This document shows positions 35,711 through 36,733 of a DNA stretch of 36,733 bases, in pieces. The stretch lies in the NCBI RefSeq assembly GCF_021462405.1, contig NZ_JAKEDU010000008.1, positions 14,615 to 51,347 of the forward strand. Direction: 5' to 3'. How positions within the stretch are numbered: the stretch's first letter is position 1; each line of letters begins with the position of its first letter. Origin of the DNA: Thermus tengchongensis (lineage in GTDB: Bacteria; Deinococcota; Deinococci; Deinococcales; Thermaceae). The notes under the pieces are model-generated. The model was not told where the DNA came from and did not search any database. It worked only from the letters and a program-made list of their open reading frames with translations. The translations under genes were made by a program, and so were the position numbers.

Positions 35711-36733
35711 ACCCAGCGCACCTCCTGCACGCTTTTCACGCCCTTTATGGCCTGGACCAGGCCCTCCCGCTCCCCGTCCTGCACGGTGAGGCGGAGGCGG
35801 ATGCGGGCCAGGGGGCCGAGGATGCGGGTTTCCGAACCCAGGGCGCTTTTGCCCGCCTCGGCCACCACCTGCATCACGTCCCTCAGGAGCCCGGCGCGGT
35901 CCTGGGCCAGGACCTCGAGGGTGGCCACCTTCCCCCCCACCCCCTCCCAGTAGGCCCCGATGACCCGGTCCGCCTCCGGTCCCTGGAGGATGCGGCGCAG
36001 GTTGGGGCAGTCCGCCCGGTGGATGGTGACCCCCCGGCCCCGGGTGACGAAGCCCAAGATGGCGTCCCCCTTCATGGGCTCGCAGCAGGAGGCCAGGCGG
36101 ATGGGGGCCTGCAGGTCCTGCTCCAGGCGAATCCCCCACTCGTTCCTGGGGGGGGCCTTGGGCTTTTCCGGCTTGAGAAGGACCTTGGGATAGAGCTTCT
36201 CCGCCACCTGCTTGGGGGTGAGGCGGTTTAGGGCCAGGGCCAGGTAGAGCTCCTCGGGGGAAGGGGTGAGGCCCAGCTTCCTGGCGGCTTCCTCCAGCTG
36301 GCTATCGCTGGGCTTGGGGAGGCCCCGGCGCTTCAGGTAGCGCTCCAGGAGGTTCTGCCCCCTCTCCAAGGTTTCCTGGCGCTCCTGGGTGCGGAAGTAC
36401 TGGCGGATCTTGCTCTTGGCGCTCCGGGTCTTGGCAAACTCCAGCCAGTCCTTGGAAGGGTGGGCGTTTTTGGCGGTGAGGATCTCCACGATCTCCCCGT
36501 TTTGCAGCTCGTAGGAGAGGGGGACGATCCTTCCGTTCACCTTGGCCCCCACCATGTGGTGCCCCACCTCGGTGTGGATGTGGTAGGCGAAGTCCACGGG
36601 GGTAGCCCCCTTGGGCAGGTTGATGATCCGCCCCTTGGGGGTGAAGACGAAGACCCGGCCCCCGAGGAGGTCCCGGGTCACCGCCTCCACGAACTCCCGG
36701 GAGCTAGAGAACTCCTGCTGCCATTCCTGGATG
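35707..36733 (-). CDS. RelA/SpoT family (p)ppGpp synthetase/hydrolase (5' partial)
   Basis: The C-terminal 341 codons of a long RelA/SpoT homologue; the frame is open to the right edge, so the hydrolase and synthetase domains are outside. Visible from the N-terminal side: the TGS domain (FVFTPKGRIINLPKGATPVDFAYHIHTEVGHHMVGAKVNGRIVPL), a helical region, the conserved-cysteine/RIS segment with ASCCEPMKGDAILGFVTRGRGVTIHRADCPN, and a C-terminal ACT domain (EVLAQDRAGLLRDVMQVVAEAG ...). The intact TGS, CC and ACT parts place it with the full-length Rel enzymes that sense uncharged tRNA on the ribosome. It is probably the bifunctional rel gene. Confidence 0.95.
   Translation of the reverse strand, partial: IQEWQQEFSSSREFVEAVTRDLLGGRVFVFTPKGRIINLPKGATPVDFAYHIHTEVGHHMVGAKVNGRIVPLSYELQNGEIVEILTAKNAHPSKDWLEFAKTRSAKSKIRQYFRTQERQETLERGQNLLERYLKRRGLPKPSDSQLEEAARKLGLTPSPEELYLALALNRLTPKQVAEKLYPKVLLKPEKPKAPPRNEWGIRLEQDLQAPIRLASCCEPMKGDAILGFVTRGRGVTIHRADCPNLRRILQGPEADRVIGAYWEGVGGKVATLEVLAQDRAGLLRDVMQVVAEAGKSALGSETRILGPLARIRLRLTVQDGEREGLVQAIKGVKSVQEVRWV

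Overview
The window is chromosomal DNA of a Thermus species (Deinococcota). The evidence is the high G+C content with G/C-ending codons, a carboxypeptidase Taq (M32) almost collinear with the T. aquaticus enzyme, the double-OB-fold SSB between rpsF and rpsR, Thermus-like S6, S18 and L9, a three-gene proton-translocating transhydrogenase, and many promoters whose -10 box lies 6-7 nt before the start codon (leaderless mRNAs). I see no rRNA, CRISPR array, prophage or intact insertion sequence. Two tRNA genes are present (Trp and Asn). The window is cut at both ends, in a nitrilase-family glutaminase on the left and in a RelA/SpoT protein on the right.

Layout. 1-2.9 kb: a glutaminase subunit and nadE (NAD+ synthesis), a CoA-binding protein and mutY. 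2.8-6.6 kb: a small GidA-related flavoprotein and tRNA-Trp (minus), a secreted LysM/NlpC-P60 hydrolase (plus), then a nitroreductase and the prepilin peptidase pilD (minus). 6.6-12.8 kb: carboxypeptidase Taq (plus); an MFS transporter, a fused ABC-transporter remnant, a MazG-like enzyme and an M42 peptidase (minus); methylglyoxal synthase (plus); comM (minus). 12.8-15.7 kb: an MFS and two EamA transporters (minus). 15.8-18.6 kb: pntAA-pntAB-pntB. 18.6-20.7 kb: tRNA-Asn, then rpsF-ssb-rpsR-rplI. 20.7-21.9 kb: a short-chain dehydrogenase, a structured intergenic region and a small hypothetical gene.

21.9-31.1 kb forms a branched-chain keto-acid and lipoate region. lipB-lipA-DUF3054, 3-hydroxyisobutyrate dehydrogenase and azlCD (plus) converge on the complete branched-chain 2-oxoacid dehydrogenase operon (minus: E1alpha, E1beta, hicB, hicA, E2, E3). 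LipA and LipB supply the lipoyl cofactor that E2 needs, 3-hydroxyisobutyrate dehydrogenase acts further along valine catabolism, and AzlCD probably exports branched-chain amino acids. A HicB/HicA-like pair sits between E1beta and E2. 31.2-36.7 kb: rlmH, a minimal zincin, DUF2203, birA, a sugar-nucleotidyltransferase, a methyltransferase, a YjbQ protein and relA/spoT.

The strongest non-gene signals are (a) the octameric palindrome CCTCGAGG, which I counted 23 times by eye and which holds 23 of about 50 TCGA sites; (b) leaderless promoters, some with a -10 box that contains the stop codon of the gene upstream; (c) a divergent promoter pair whose -10 boxes share two bases; (d) an in-frame ABC ATPase/permease deletion remnant; and (e) the HicBA-like pair inside the dehydrogenase operon.
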